Source: Desulfuromonadaceae bacterium
GTDB taxonomy: Bacteria > Desulfobacterota > Desulfuromonadia > Geobacterales > Pseudopelobacteraceae
NCBI GenBank assembly: GCA_028681335.1
Contig: JAQUIT010000017.1
Coordinates: 1 to 64,000 of the forward strand
Direction: 5' to 3'
Length of the DNA stretch: 64,000 bases
A program made the translations under genes and the position numbers. Position 1 is the stretch's first letter; each line of letters begins with the position of its first letter. Positions 26,555 to 36,949 of this stretch are shown here, in pieces. The notes beneath the pieces were generated by a model. It did no database searches. It had not been told where the DNA came from and was given only the letters and a program-made list of their open reading frames with translations.

Positions 26555-27463
26555 TCATGCCGTTGTGAGCGCCAAACCTTCCAGCAATCCGAAATCACTA
26601 ACCTTCAACCGCTTAAAACCAAATCTGTCCATAACGGAGAGGATGACTACCAAGCCTGCAATAATCAAATCTTCACGTCCTTTTTCGACCCCTTTGATTG
26701 ACAGCCGCTCCACTGGGCTCAGCTTTGACAAACGCTCATAGATTTCGCCTATGTCTGTTCTGCTCACAGTGTAATTATTAACCTTCCGATAGTCATAATC
26801 AACCATCTCCAGTTTGATTGCTGCAATCGTTGTCGCGGTGCCGGCCGTGCCTACAAGCTCGGAATCACCCGCAATAACCATTCCTGCCGAAAAGAGGTCT
26901 TTCTCAAGTTGATCGACCACCGCGTGCACACGACCAAGCATTTCGTCACTTGCGCGGAAGCCTTCGGTAAGCCTTACGACGCCTATCGGCATGCTCTTGA
27001 TAAAGACTGGAGAACCTTTGGATGCTACCGTAAACTCCGTACTCCCCCCACCCACATCAAGGACCACAATGGTATCACTTTCAGAATCCAGTCCTGACAG
27101 CACGCCCCTGAGCGTCAAACGCGCTTCCACATCTCCGTCGATAACATCAAGAGTTATACCGGTCTCCGCTAAAACCTTGGCAACAAAGGCACGTCCGTTG
27201 ATGGCGTCTCGTACCGCGCTTGTTGCGGATGCTCGAACACGCGTCACCCCGTATTCTGCAATGATCCCCGAGAATCGGCGCAAACAATCCAGTCCACGCT
27301 CCCAGGCTTCTGCAGACAAGCCGGACTCATCGGTAAACCCACCACCCAGACGTACGACTTGGCGCTCAACACGGACGGGTGTTATTCCAGCTGGAGAACG
27401 CACGGCGATCAGCAATCTGGCCGTATTTGTCCCAAAGTCAATAGAGGCGCAATAATCATTCAT
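26555..27463 (-). CDS. Exopolyphosphatase / guanosine pentaphosphate phosphatase family (short form)
   Basis: ASKHA-fold phosphatase of the Ppx/GppA family, acting on polyphosphate or pppGpp. It starts DYCASIDFGTNTARLLIAV, and contains ATSAVRDAINGRAF, the glycine-rich phosphate loop VLDVGGGSTEFTVA, and GTAGTATTIAAIKL. At 302 residues it has only the catalytic two-lobed core and lacks the C-terminal HD-type region of the 500-residue enzymes; such short forms are common. Substrate (polyphosphate or alarmone) cannot be told from sequence. Confidence 0.9.
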   Translation of the reverse strand: MNDYCASIDFGTNTARLLIAVRSPAGITPVRVERQVVRLGGGFTDESGLSAEAWERGLDCLRRFSGIIAEYGVTRVRASATSAVRDAINGRAFVAKVLAETGITLDVIDGDVEARLTLRGVLSGLDSESDTIVVLDVGGGSTEFTVASKGSPVFIKSMPIGVVRLTEGFRASDEMLGRVHAVVDQLEKDLFSAGMVIAGDSELVGTAGTATTIAAIKLEMVDYDYRKVNNYTVSRTDIGEIYERLSKLSPVERLSIKGVEKGREDLIIAGLVVILSVMDRFGFKRLKVSDFGLLEGLALTTA

Positions 27464-27579
27464 TCAGTGTTCCCGGCTTACAAACTATGCACAAATATAG
27501 TGCTCTACTTGGTGCGACCCCAGACAGGCATAAACAAATCACCCGGCACCTCAACAGCAATTTCCTAATACAGGGTTTG

Positions 27580-27855
27580 TTACCCGAGCACCATTTCTTT
27601 AAGTTCTTTACCAACCTTGAAAAAAGGCAGTTTTTTGGGGCTCACCTTGATTGGCTCACCTGTCTTGGGATTCCGGCCGGTGTACGTCCCGTATTCCTTG
27701 ATAACAAAACTACCGAGGCCACGAATTTCAATGCGCTCACCCTCCACCATCGCTTCGCCCATAGAAGAAAAGATCAGATTAACAAGCTCTTCTGCCCGTT
27801 TGATCGGTAAATCTTTTTTCAAAGCTAACTGTTCGATAAGTTCTGATTTGTTCAT
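27580..27855 (-). CDS. ihfB: Integration host factor beta-type / HU-family DNA-bending protein
   Basis: A nucleoid protein of 91 residues that bends DNA and often assists sigma-54 activators. MNKSELIEQLALKKDLP and the intercalating-proline arm TYTGRNPKTGEPIKV (Pro in GRNPKTGE) identify the family, and GEAMVEGERIEIRGLGSF is IHF-beta-like. The open frame extends to 27906, but ATG 27855 has GGAGGGG just upstream and gives the family N-terminus. Sigma-54 regulators are numerous in this window, so an IHF partner for promoter looping is plausible. Confidence 0.9.
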   Translation of the reverse strand: MNKSELIEQLALKKDLPIKRAEELVNLIFSSMGEAMVEGERIEIRGLGSFVIKEYGTYTGRNPKTGEPIKVSPKKLPFFKVGKELKEMVLG

Positions 27856-27939
27856 GGACCCCTCCATTATCGTAGTCGTACCGGCTGAAAATAAAACAAT
27901 GGACAATCTGTGGCTGTGATAAACGGCTTCGTTTCTTAC

Positions 27940-28962
27940 TTAATGACAGGATTTATTCAAGTATTTTTTAAAAACAGCTGCGGCATCACCCTGGCGACCC
28001 GTTTCCAAAAGGATCCCATACAGTTTTTCAGCCGCTGCACGTGCGAAAGGGGTCTGCAACAATTCAACATACAGATTCACGGCCCCTTCATGATCACCGG
28101 TCGCCTCAAATATATCGGCACGCAACAACAGCGCCTGCTCTGGCATTATCTGCTCTGCGACCATCGTTTCGGTAGCCGCCAGAGCGTCCTTAAAACGATG
28201 ATTCTCCAACAGCACAAGCGTTAAAGTCAACCAGGCAAGTGAATTTGTGCTGTTCAGCTCAAGCGCTTTACGCAGACACTTTTCTGCTTCAGGATCATTT
28301 CCAAGCCGATGCAGGACTTTCCCTTTTTCATACCAGTAGATATCATGCGGCAGAGTATCGAAACAATTTTCAAATGCGGCCAGCGCTTCTTTATGCTCGT
28401 CCCGACTGGCAGTTATGTACGCATGCGCAAAATCCTCACCCAAGCTGGAGTAGCGCTGACACTGATCATCCGGTAGCTGCTGGATAAGTAACTCATAATA
28501 TTCAAGCAGTGGCAATGCTTCATCCTGATTATGGCTGTCAGAACACTCACCCGCTGAAGAACCGGCACACGAGGCACATGATGACAGAGCTGGAGGCCGG
28601 GCATCATCATTCTCCGGCTGAGAATAGCTGAGAATCAATCCATCCGCTTTTTCACAGAGAGCAGGATCACTCGTTAATGTTTTAACAAGCTGAAGATGAT
28701 CAATCGCCTTGTCAATATCCCCGTGAGAATGCGCAAACAGAGCTTCATCAAGATTGCGTTCAGCCAGCCTGATGTTTGCCGTATCGATACGCCCTGAAAA
28801 GACAGCTTTCAGATCGCCGTCGGTGTCTGCCCTCGAACAACTGCGTAGACCATCCTCATAGCAGGTCCGGGCATCAAAGAAACTGTCTGACTCCATATAT
28901 CTGTCGCCCTTGGCCAACAGGTCGGCCGGAGACTTTGAAAACAAGCGGCTAATAAAATTCAC
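27940..28962 (-). CDS. TPR-repeat protein
   Basis: A 340-residue protein dominated by tetratricopeptide-like helices: LAKGDRYMESDSFFDARTCYEDGL (about 15-38), a middle block with AAFENCFDTLPHDIYWYEKGKVLHRLGNDPEAEKCL and a run of repeats to the end, including LLRADIFEATGDHEGAVNLYVELL. Between about 120 and 150 is a low-complexity linker with several cysteines (SSCASCAGSSAGEC). Start is GTG 28962 with AAAGG seven bases before, 12 bases after the rlmD stop, so it is likely cotranscribed with rlmD. Partner and role unknown; no signal peptide. Confidence 0.75.
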   Translation of the reverse strand: MNFISRLFSKSPADLLAKGDRYMESDSFFDARTCYEDGLRSCSRADTDGDLKAVFSGRIDTANIRLAERNLDEALFAHSHGDIDKAIDHLQLVKTLTSDPALCEKADGLILSYSQPENDDARPPALSSCASCAGSSAGECSDSHNQDEALPLLEYYELLIQQLPDDQCQRYSSLGEDFAHAYITASRDEHKEALAAFENCFDTLPHDIYWYEKGKVLHRLGNDPEAEKCLRKALELNSTNSLAWLTLTLVLLENHRFKDALAATETMVAEQIMPEQALLLRADIFEATGDHEGAVNLYVELLQTPFARAAAEKLYGILLETGRQGDAAAVFKKYLNKSCH

Positions 28963-28974
28963 AGCAATACCTTT

Positions 28975-30288
28975 CTATGACCTGCAGAGCAACGTAACGC
29001 TCTCAAGGTGGTAGGTCTGAGGAAACATGTCAATTGGGACAGACCGGACAACACTATAACCATGGACGGCAAGCAAGCCGCAATCCCGGGCAAGCGTACT
29101 CGGATCGCACGAAACATAGATGATTTTATTCGGCTGCAACCCGGCAATACCGGAAACGGCATCTCCAGCGCCTGATCTGGGCGGGTCAAGTAACACGGTG
29201 TCGAATCTTTGTCCCTCTTCGACAAGACGGTGGACAGCAACGGTGACATCATCACAAAAAAAACGGGCATTTGCAACCTTGTTGAGTTCCTGATTGTACT
29301 CCGCAGCTCGAATTGAATCGGCATTCCCCTCAATCCCGACCACTGATGCAACTTCAGCGGCCAAAGGGAGGGAAAAATTGCCGTTACCGCAATACAGGTC
29401 CAGAAGCTGATCAGCAGGAGTGAACGCAGCAAGCTGCCTGACCACATTCAGCATAGAAATGTTTTGCTGTTGATTCACCTGCGCGAACCCGCCGGGAGAG
29501 TAGGTAAGTTCCAGCGGAGCCTGACGGAGGTCCGCCTGGTTCATACGATAGGATATTTCAGCACTGCCCCACAGCTTTTCACAGGACTGCTTATTGTCGG
29601 CTTTAAGAAGAATCCCTGTGCAAGGTCCGAAATCGCCAGACCGTTCAATGAAATACGCCCTGTTCTTTGCTGTAACGACTCCGCCATGATGTATGACGAC
29701 AACCAATCCGCTATCTCCGGCATCAATACTGAGTTGAGAGATCGACCGGACATCGGGATATGACTGAAGCACGCGCCTGCAGCACTCCAGAACCTGATTG
29801 ATAGCTGGGAGAGCGACAGGACAGCCGCCAGCGGCGTCCTCCACCTGATGCGAACCCTGCCGGTAAAAGCCTATGCGCAGCTTGCCGTTACGTGATGAGA
29901 TCTTGAACTGGAGACGACTACGGTAACCATACTGCAACGGTGCGGCCACAACATCACCAATCAGTTCTTCCGGGACTCGCGCCCCCCTCCAGAAGGTCTC
30001 TGCCAGGATTTTGCGCTTCTGCTCCAGTTGAACCGTGTAGCTGACATGCTGCCAGCTGCAGCCACCGCAGCTGCCAAAGATGACACATACCGGTGTTGTC
30101 CTGAAAGCGGAAGGATGTAAAATTTCAGCTATTGAAGCGGTGCAGTACGATTTTTTATCGGCTGTTACCCGTAGCGAAACCTCATCACCTGGACAGCTAA
30201 AGGGGACAAAACAGACCTTGCCGTCAATCCGGCAGACGCCATTGCCGCCAAAGGCGAGTTTATCGATTACTGCAACTGGTAATGTCAC
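28975..30288 (-). CDS. rlmD: 23S rRNA (uracil-C5)-methyltransferase, RlmD/TrmA family
   Basis: SAM-dependent RNA m5U methyltransferase of 437 residues. An N-terminal TRAM-like segment (LPVAVIDKLAFGGNGVCRID) is followed by the iron-sulfur ligand cysteines (FGSCGGCSWQHV), the SAM site LLDLYCGNGNFSLPLA, and the catalytic C-terminal motifs DTVLLDPPRSGAGD and IYVSCDPSTLARDC (nucleophile cysteine). The presence of the Fe-S cysteines and TRAM domain favours RlmD/RlmCD over TrmA; exact target uridine is inferred. The start is a GTG one base after the preceding gene, so translation is coupled. Confidence 0.9.
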   Translation of the reverse strand: MTLPVAVIDKLAFGGNGVCRIDGKVCFVPFSCPGDEVSLRVTADKKSYCTASIAEILHPSAFRTTPVCVIFGSCGGCSWQHVSYTVQLEQKRKILAETFWRGARVPEELIGDVVAAPLQYGYRSRLQFKISSRNGKLRIGFYRQGSHQVEDAAGGCPVALPAINQVLECCRRVLQSYPDVRSISQLSIDAGDSGLVVVIHHGGVVTAKNRAYFIERSGDFGPCTGILLKADNKQSCEKLWGSAEISYRMNQADLRQAPLELTYSPGGFAQVNQQQNISMLNVVRQLAAFTPADQLLDLYCGNGNFSLPLAAEVASVVGIEGNADSIRAAEYNQELNKVANARFFCDDVTVAVHRLVEEGQRFDTVLLDPPRSGAGDAVSGIAGLQPNKIIYVSCDPSTLARDCGLLAVHGYSVVRSVPIDMFPQTYHLESVTLLCRS

Positions 30289-30289
30289 A

Positions 30290-30670
30290 TTACGCTCGTG
30301 AATTTCTAACTTGAGTGGGTTTATTTACACGCTTCCGATATTCACTGCGAACGAAGCGGGGAGCAAAGTCAGGAGCAGAAAGGTAGGCGATCGTAGTTTC
30401 ATGAAAAGATTGTGTCAACTGACTGCGAACTGTTTCTATTGCCGATTCAGGAACCGCCATTTTTTCAAGGATCCGTTCAAACCTTACCGACGACCCCAAT
30501 TTTACTATGGCATCATCCAGCTCGGCATCATTTGCAAAATAGCCAGGCTCCAGCGGAATGTCACAATAGGCAAGGACTTTGACGTGATAGTAGCCGCCAA
30601 AATAGTGCCGGGTTTGATCAAGCAGAGTGACGGAGAGGTCAGTAGTAAGTGCTATCGTTTCAAGAATCAA
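30290..30670 (-). CDS. Conserved-looking protein of unknown function
   Basis: A 126-residue protein I cannot assign. It begins MILETIALTTDLSVTLLDQT, has an aromatic stretch RHYFGGYYHVKVLAYCDI and a Arg-rich C-terminus (SEYRKRVNKPTQVRNSRA) suggesting nucleic-acid or membrane-surface contact. The start is TTG at 30670, overlapping the queE stop by four bases (TTGA); the gene ends one base before the rlmD GTG. This strict coupling on both sides argues strongly for a real, expressed gene in a queD-queE-unknown-rlmD operon, perhaps RNA-modification related. Confidence 0.7.
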   Translation of the reverse strand: MILETIALTTDLSVTLLDQTRHYFGGYYHVKVLAYCDIPLEPGYFANDAELDDAIVKLGSSVRFERILEKMAVPESAIETVRSQLTQSFHETTIAYLSAPDFAPRFVRSEYRKRVNKPTQVRNSRA

Positions 30671-31416
30671 AGCGCCCCCAACATGTTATGCATCTGAGGG
30701 ATGACCCTCACATCGGGCAGACGGGACGAGGCGATCTCCTGAAGATGCAGAATGTGTGCGGCGGCAATACCGACAGTGCCGTCCGGCAACGACATTGGCT
30801 GTAAAAAGAGCGGTAATGCTTCATCAACTTCAGAGATTATATCGCACACCTGCTGAATCTCGCTATCAGGAGTCGACTCACCGACCACTATTTTTACCGA
30901 GACATTACTGCCATGAGCTTCGTGCAGAAAAAGGGCATGCTGATCCCACAAATATTCCTTGCAACCGGCAGTTGAAGGGAGTTTCATGTCCATACTGATA
31001 TAGTCCAGATGCTGTTTTACGTGCCTAAGAGCGAGGTGCATGGTGCCATTTGTTTCAAGATGGATCGGCAGGGACTTCCTGATTTCAGGAAACCATTCAG
31101 TAAGGGTCTCCGCATAGAGAAGCGGTTCTCCGCCGGTAAAACTTACCGAATGGTGTGCCCCGGGCAGCTGTAAACGCCAATCATCAAAAAGTGATGTTAT
31201 TTTGTTAAGTGGTAACGGTTGCGGAAGATTGAGAAACGAGCCTGACCCCGGCTTCGATTCCAAACGGCAAATATCGGACTTTGCAAAGTCAGTGTCACAA
31301 TAGCGGCAGTCAAGATTACATTCCATCAAACGCACAAAAATCTGCCTGCGCCCGGCAAGCATCCCTTCACCCTGAATTGACGAAAATATTTCACTGATAT
31401 AAACGGGATCACTCAT
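30667..31416 (-). CDS. queE: 7-carboxy-7-deazaguanine synthase
   Basis: Radical-SAM enzyme of queuosine/preQ0 synthesis converting 6-carboxytetrahydropterin to 7-carboxy-7-deazaguanine. The N-terminal ISEIFSSIQGEG and the Cx3Cx2C cluster motif in MECNLDCRYCDTDFA are present, then SVSFTGGEPLLYAE. Starting at ATG 31416 (249 residues) makes the protein begin just before the family motif and overlap the queD stop by eight bases; the longer open frame to 31464 lies inside queD. Pathway partners queC and queF are not in the window. Confidence 0.93.
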   Translation of the reverse strand: MSDPVYISEIFSSIQGEGMLAGRRQIFVRLMECNLDCRYCDTDFAKSDICRLESKPGSGSFLNLPQPLPLNKITSLFDDWRLQLPGAHHSVSFTGGEPLLYAETLTEWFPEIRKSLPIHLETNGTMHLALRHVKQHLDYISMDMKLPSTAGCKEYLWDQHALFLHEAHGSNVSVKIVVGESTPDSEIQQVCDIISEVDEALPLFLQPMSLPDGTVGIAAAHILHLQEIASSRLPDVRVIPQMHNMLGAL

Positions 31417-31777
31417 AATAGCGCGCTGACGCGTTATCTGACTCCCAGACAGTAATCGAATCAACTTTGATGTTATCGTTATTCATCCGTTCCGAGATGC
31501 GCTCATAAAGATACTTGGAAATATATTCCGATGACGGAGAAATTTCACTGAACGCAGGGTTATCATTAAGATATTTATGATCGAGTTCATTTATTATCGC
31601 ACCAGCTTCGCGCTTCAGCACTTTAAAATCGATGCCCAAACCGGCCTTATCCAACTCTCTGGCCGTGACCGCCACTTCGACTTTCCAGTTATGGCCATGC
31701 AGATTTTCGCAATCGCCCTGATAATTTACAAGGTTATGTGCAGCAGCAAAACTGGTACGGATCGTCAGCATATACAT
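31409..31777 (-). CDS. queD: 6-carboxytetrahydropterin synthase
   Basis: Converts dihydroneopterin triphosphate to 6-carboxytetrahydropterin for queuosine synthesis. A small zinc enzyme of 122 residues. The zinc histidines appear in SFAAAHNL and NLHGHNWKVEV; the catalytic cysteine is in YQGDCENLHGH; a family-like ELDHKYLND follows. Start ATG 31777 has AGGAG nine bases upstream, preferred over a TTG three codons earlier. First gene of the queD-queE-unknown-rlmD run. Confidence 0.94.
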   Translation of the reverse strand: MYMLTIRTSFAAAHNLVNYQGDCENLHGHNWKVEVAVTARELDKAGLGIDFKVLKREAGAIINELDHKYLNDNPAFSEISPSSEYISKYLYERISERMNNDNIKVDSITVWESDNASARYYE

Positions 31778-31833
31778 TATGAGCAACTCCTCTGATCTAT
31801 AAAGTAAATTCAGCCATTTCGGGCAATACTACA

Positions 31834-31865
31834 CAAAATAATGGGCAACCACAAGGGTTGCCCAT
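31834..31865 (-). terminator. Intrinsic terminator after metY
   Basis: Minus strand ATGGGCAACC-CTTGT-GGTTGCCCAT (31841-31865), a perfect ten-base stem, followed by TATTTTGTG. It lies 26 bases after the metY stop and before queD on the same strand, so it separates the two units. Confidence 0.88.
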
Positions 31866-31890
31866 ACATGCAACAAAAAAAGAGAGTGCA

Positions 31891-33279
<1,389 letters not shown>

Positions 33280-33339
33280 CTAAAACCTGAAGCTGTCAGA
33301 CATTGACTAACAACCTTAAATGATGATAGGCCATGAGCC

Positions 33340-35073
33340 ATGAATAACACTTTACGGAGACTGGCACAACTGATCCCGATAATTGACTGGCTGCCACGCT
33401 ATCAGATCGCCTGGCTCGGCCAGGACCTTATTGCGGGGGTGACGCTGGCGGCGTATGCCATACCGGTAGCGATGGCCTATGCCGCTCTGGCCGGACTGAC
33501 TCCGCAAGCGGGGCTTTATTGTTATATATTCAGCGGCATTGCCTACGCACTCTTCGCTTCGTCACGTCATCTGTCAATCGGCCCTACGGCAGCCATATCA
33601 GTTATGGTCGCCAGCGTAGTCGGCACAATGGCTGCCGGAGACCTTTCCACCTATGCAGCTATCGCCGCCATGACCGCCGGCATGGTCGGCGGATTCTATA
33701 TTCTTGCCTGGGTCATGCGGCTCAGCTCATTTGTGAACTTCATATCCGAATCAATCCTGCTTGGCTTCAAGGCAGGTGCGGCTCTCAGCATCGCCTCCAT
33801 GCAGCTTCCCAAACTATTCGGCGTAAGCGGCGGCGGCGATAATTTTTTTGAACGTCTGCTGGTGACCATCCAGCAGTTAGGTGACGCACAGGGCATTGTT
33901 ATAGCTCTGGGAGTCATTTCACTGGTGCTGCTGATTTGCGGAGAATGCCTGTTTCCAGGCCGGCCGGTGGCACTGGCGGTAGTTATTATCGCCACGGGGG
34001 TCGTATCGGCATACGGACTTAGCGAGCAGGGAGTGAGTGTCGTAGGGTTCATACCGCCCGGCTTACCAGCCATCGGAATACCCTCTTTCCACACCCAGCA
34101 TATCGAGGGACTGGTGGAACTGGCTTTCGCCTGCTTCCTGCTCTCATACGTCGAAAGCATTGCTGCAGCAAGGACGTTTGCTTTAGAACACCACTACACC
34201 GTCGATCCACGCCAGGAACTTCTCGGGCTGGGGGCAGCCAATCTGGTAGCGGCACTCGGACATGGATACCCGGTAGCTGGTGGACTATCACAATCGGCTG
34301 TCAATGAAAAAGCCGGTGCCCGGACCCCCCTTTCACTGATCTTTGCATCTCTAACGCTCGTAATGGTGCTCTTTTTTCTCACCGGAACGATGCGCAACCT
34401 TCCTGATAGTGTGCTGGCTGCCATAATCCTGGTGGCTGTATCCGGCTTCATAAAGATTGATGATTTTAAGCGCCTGTGGCAGATCAGCCGGCTTGAGTTC
34501 AATATAGCGCTCGTAGCATTTATGGGGGTACTGCTGCTGGGTATTTTAAAGGGGGTTACGGTTTCAGTAATCGTTTCAATCCTGTTCCTGCTGCGAATGC
34601 TGGCCAAGCCGCATGTTGCCGTTCTCGGCAGGATTCCGGGCAGCACGCGTTTCAGCGATGCAGACCGTCACGTCAGTAACGAACGCTTTCCAGGACTGTT
34701 TTTGTTCCGGATTGAAGCCCCCCTGCTCTATTTCAATGTTGACACAATCAATTCGACCGTACTTGACGCAATTCACAAAGAGAAAGTACCTGTCAAGCTT
34801 GCGGTATGCGATCTTTCAACATCACCTTATATCGATGCGGCCGGTGCCAGCATGCTGGAGCACCTTGTAGAAGAACTGGAACGGGAAGGTATTAAGTTCA
34901 AGGTCGCGGAAGCACATGCAGAAGCGCGCCAAATCCTTCGCGCAACCGGCATCAGTGAATCACTTGGTGGAGTCAGCAGGCATATTGCACTTGCAGACAT
35001 CGTCGAGGATTTCGAACGCGATACCAAGCGTGCCGCAACTTTTATCGAAACAGAGCTCCGCTCATACACCTAA
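33340..35073 (+). CDS. SulP-family inorganic anion transporter with STAS domain
   Basis: A 577-residue inner-membrane carrier. The first 400 residues hold 12 or so hydrophobic helices beginning AGVTLAAYAIPVAMAYAALAGL, then the SulP signature TGLYCYIFSG-like AGLYCYIFSGIAYALFASSRH, and VAALGHGYPVAGGLSQSAVNEKAGARTPLS. The C-terminal about 130 residues form a STAS domain, with YIDAAGASMLEHLVEELEREG. SulP proteins carry sulfate, bicarbonate or dicarboxylates; the substrate is not decided here. It is divergent from metY, a sulfur-assimilation gene, which weakly favours sulfate. Its 3' end overlaps the convergent bioD by 12 bases. Confidence 0.92.
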   Translation: MNNTLRRLAQLIPIIDWLPRYQIAWLGQDLIAGVTLAAYAIPVAMAYAALAGLTPQAGLYCYIFSGIAYALFASSRHLSIGPTAAISVMVASVVGTMAAGDLSTYAAIAAMTAGMVGGFYILAWVMRLSSFVNFISESILLGFKAGAALSIASMQLPKLFGVSGGGDNFFERLLVTIQQLGDAQGIVIALGVISLVLLICGECLFPGRPVALAVVIIATGVVSAYGLSEQGVSVVGFIPPGLPAIGIPSFHTQHIEGLVELAFACFLLSYVESIAAARTFALEHHYTVDPRQELLGLGAANLVAALGHGYPVAGGLSQSAVNEKAGARTPLSLIFASLTLVMVLFFLTGTMRNLPDSVLAAIILVAVSGFIKIDDFKRLWQISRLEFNIALVAFMGVLLLGILKGVTVSVIVSILFLLRMLAKPHVAVLGRIPGSTRFSDADRHVSNERFPGLFLFRIEAPLLYFNVDTINSTVLDAIHKEKVPVKLAVCDLSTSPYIDAAGASMLEHLVEELEREGIKFKVAEAHAEARQILRATGISESLGGVSRHIALADIVEDFERDTKRAATFIETELRSYT

Positions 35074-35778
35074 CTCACGTAACACAATACTTGTCTCCGC
35101 CTGCCCCTCAAGCCAGCCAGCCAACTCGTTCACAACCTCCATCTCGTCGACATCATTAAGCTGCGGCCAGATTCCCAACACCGGTGCACCGCACAACGAC
35201 CCGATATGATGTGGAGCACTCTTCTCTGCCAGCCCCGGATTATCCGGCATGCCGTTTACGATGACTCCAGCCACTTCCAGCCCCATCTGCTGGGCGGCAA
35301 AACAGGTCAACACCGTATGGTTTATGGTTCCAAGTCCTGAACGCGCGACAACCAGCAACGGCAGTCCCAAATCACGAACAAGATCAGCAATCAGAAGGCC
35401 ACCAGACAGGGGAACCATTAAACCACCAGCACCTTCGACAATAACGTAATCATGAGAAGCGGCAAGACGGTCATAAACAGCTTTGATATGCGAAAAATCA
35501 ATCCGCACACCTTCAACCTTAGCCGCCTCGGCTGGAGCTACCGCCTCCCGAAGACGATATGGCGCGACATCATCACCATACGGGATACCTGCAGCCTTAC
35601 AGAGCAACTGAGCATCATCGGAAACCAATATACCATTTTCATCACAACAACCGCTGGTAACAGGCTTCATCACACCAACATTAAGACCCTTCATGCGTAA
35701 CAGCCGTGCCAGCACCGCCGCAACAATCGTCTTCCCGACACCGGTATCAGTACCGGTTACAAAGATCCCTTTACTCAC
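35062..35778 (-). CDS. bioD: ATP-dependent dethiobiotin synthetase
   Basis: Closes the ureido ring of dethiobiotin from 7,8-diaminononanoate, CO2 and ATP. The N-terminus GIFVTGTDTGVGKTIVAAVL holds the P-loop, and VEGAGGLMVPLS the second nucleotide motif. I set the start at GTG 35778 (238 residues): GGAGG lies seven bases before it and the GTGA overlaps the bioB stop by four bases, a classic coupled junction. The open frame extends two codons further. Convergent with the SulP gene at its 3' end. Confidence 0.94.
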   Translation of the reverse strand: MSKGIFVTGTDTGVGKTIVAAVLARLLRMKGLNVGVMKPVTSGCCDENGILVSDDAQLLCKAAGIPYGDDVAPYRLREAVAPAEAAKVEGVRIDFSHIKAVYDRLAASHDYVIVEGAGGLMVPLSGGLLIADLVRDLGLPLLVVARSGLGTINHTVLTCFAAQQMGLEVAGVIVNGMPDNPGLAEKSAPHHIGSLCGAPVLGIWPQLNDVDEMEVVNELAGWLEGQAETSIVLRELGV

Positions 35779-36767
35779 GCACACACCTCCATAGTCAACT
35801 CCAAGTCGATCAACATCTGCCGATCCTGTTCGGGCAAGCGCCCCGGCTTGGTCAAATAATTACCGGTCATCATGCCACTTGCACCGGCCAGGAATATCCA
35901 GGACTGCAACTCACGCAGATTTGTGCCGCGTCCGCCACAAACGGTAATACTTTTACCTGGCAACATGAAACGATATACCGCAATCGTCTGGAGGCATTCC
36001 ATCGGCGTCAGAAAATTTGCACGACCCAGTCTGGTCCCCTCTACCGGATCAAGAAAGTTCATCGGCACAGAATCCACATCAAGCTCCCGTAGCGTCTCAG
36101 CCATTTCGATCCGCTGAGTAAAAGTCTCACCCAGCCCGAAGATGCCGCCACAGCATACGTTCAAGCCGGCGCGCTTGGCGGCCCTGATCGTTTCGACATC
36201 ATCCTCGTAATTATGGGTTGTGCAGATAGACGGAAAGAAACTACGCGCCGTCTCCAGATTATGGTGATACGTAACCATCCCCGCCTCTTTGAGCACAAGA
36301 GAGGTATTATAATCCATTATGCCAAGCGAACAGGATGGTTTAACGGAAGTTTCCCGGCGGATCCTGCTAACTGCGCGACAAATCCTTTCCAACTCTTCAC
36401 CCGGCTGAATGCCGGTTCCACTGGTGACAATTCCGTAGCAACGCGCTCCGTTCAGCTCGGCACTCTTTGCACAGCGCACGATCTCTTCCTCATCAATCAG
36501 AGGATAAACGGTTATATCTGTCGCGTGCGCAGAAGACTGGGCACAGAAAGCACAGTTTTCCGCACAGCGCCCTGATTTGGCATTTATGATCGAACAGAGA
36601 TGAACAGAGGTACCGACAAAATAGTCACGAATGCGGGCCGCTTCTGCAAAAAGCAGATACCTGTCGGAACCGGTCGCACCGGTTAGCTTTACGGCCTCTT
36701 CGCCGCTGACTACTCCACCAGCAAGCACCTTGTCTGCTATCTTCTGAATATAGTTTCTCATGGTCAT
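35775..36767 (-). CDS. bioB: Biotin synthase
   Basis: Radical-SAM enzyme that inserts sulfur into dethiobiotin. 330 residues. The 4Fe-4S cysteines are in RCAENCAFCAQSSAHAT; NINAKSGRC-like text (IINAKSGRCAENC) precedes them. Further conserved: MVTYHHNLETARSFFPSICTTHNYEDD, GGIFGLGET, and VCGGRGTNLRELQ. GGGAGG precedes the ATG by six bases. First gene of bioB-bioD, controlled by the BirA-like operator at 36808-36840. Confidence 0.97.
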   Translation of the reverse strand: MTMRNYIQKIADKVLAGGVVSGEEAVKLTGATGSDRYLLFAEAARIRDYFVGTSVHLCSIINAKSGRCAENCAFCAQSSAHATDITVYPLIDEEEIVRCAKSAELNGARCYGIVTSGTGIQPGEELERICRAVSRIRRETSVKPSCSLGIMDYNTSLVLKEAGMVTYHHNLETARSFFPSICTTHNYEDDVETIRAAKRAGLNVCCGGIFGLGETFTQRIEMAETLRELDVDSVPMNFLDPVEGTRLGRANFLTPMECLQTIAVYRFMLPGKSITVCGGRGTNLRELQSWIFLAGASGMMTGNYLTKPGRLPEQDRQMLIDLELTMEVCA

Positions 36768-36785
36768 GCCCTACCTCCCAGCTTT

Positions 36786-36814
36786 TCGATATCACAGCAA
36801 CCGGGCATTGTCAA
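36786..36814 (-). promoter_or_regulatory. Candidate bioB promoter
   Basis: On the minus strand, TTGACA (36809-36814) is followed after exactly 17 bases by TATCGA (36786-36791). The -35 hexamer lies inside the promoter-proximal arm of the BirA-like operator, so binding there would block the polymerase. The -10 is only partly consensus. Confidence 0.5.
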
Positions 36815-36840
36815 CCAGCCACAGCCCACTAAGTTAACAA
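36808..36840 (-). promoter_or_regulatory. BirA (biotin repressor) operator-like site upstream of bioB
   Basis: Plus-strand TTGTCAACC (36808-36816), 15 bases, AGTTAACAA (36832-36840): an inverted repeat agreeing at seven of nine positions. The known BirA site is TTGTAAACC, 14-15 bases, GGTTTACAA, so both arm sequence and spacing agree. It overlaps the candidate -35 of bioB. The birA gene is not in the window. Confidence 0.75.
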
Positions 36841-36949
36841 GTAACATACTTAATCACATATAATTGGACAATAAACCGAATGAAATGTTAGCCTGTTTAA
36901 ACGAGTACGAAATATCAATCCATTCAAGGACAGCGCAAATGGAGATCTT

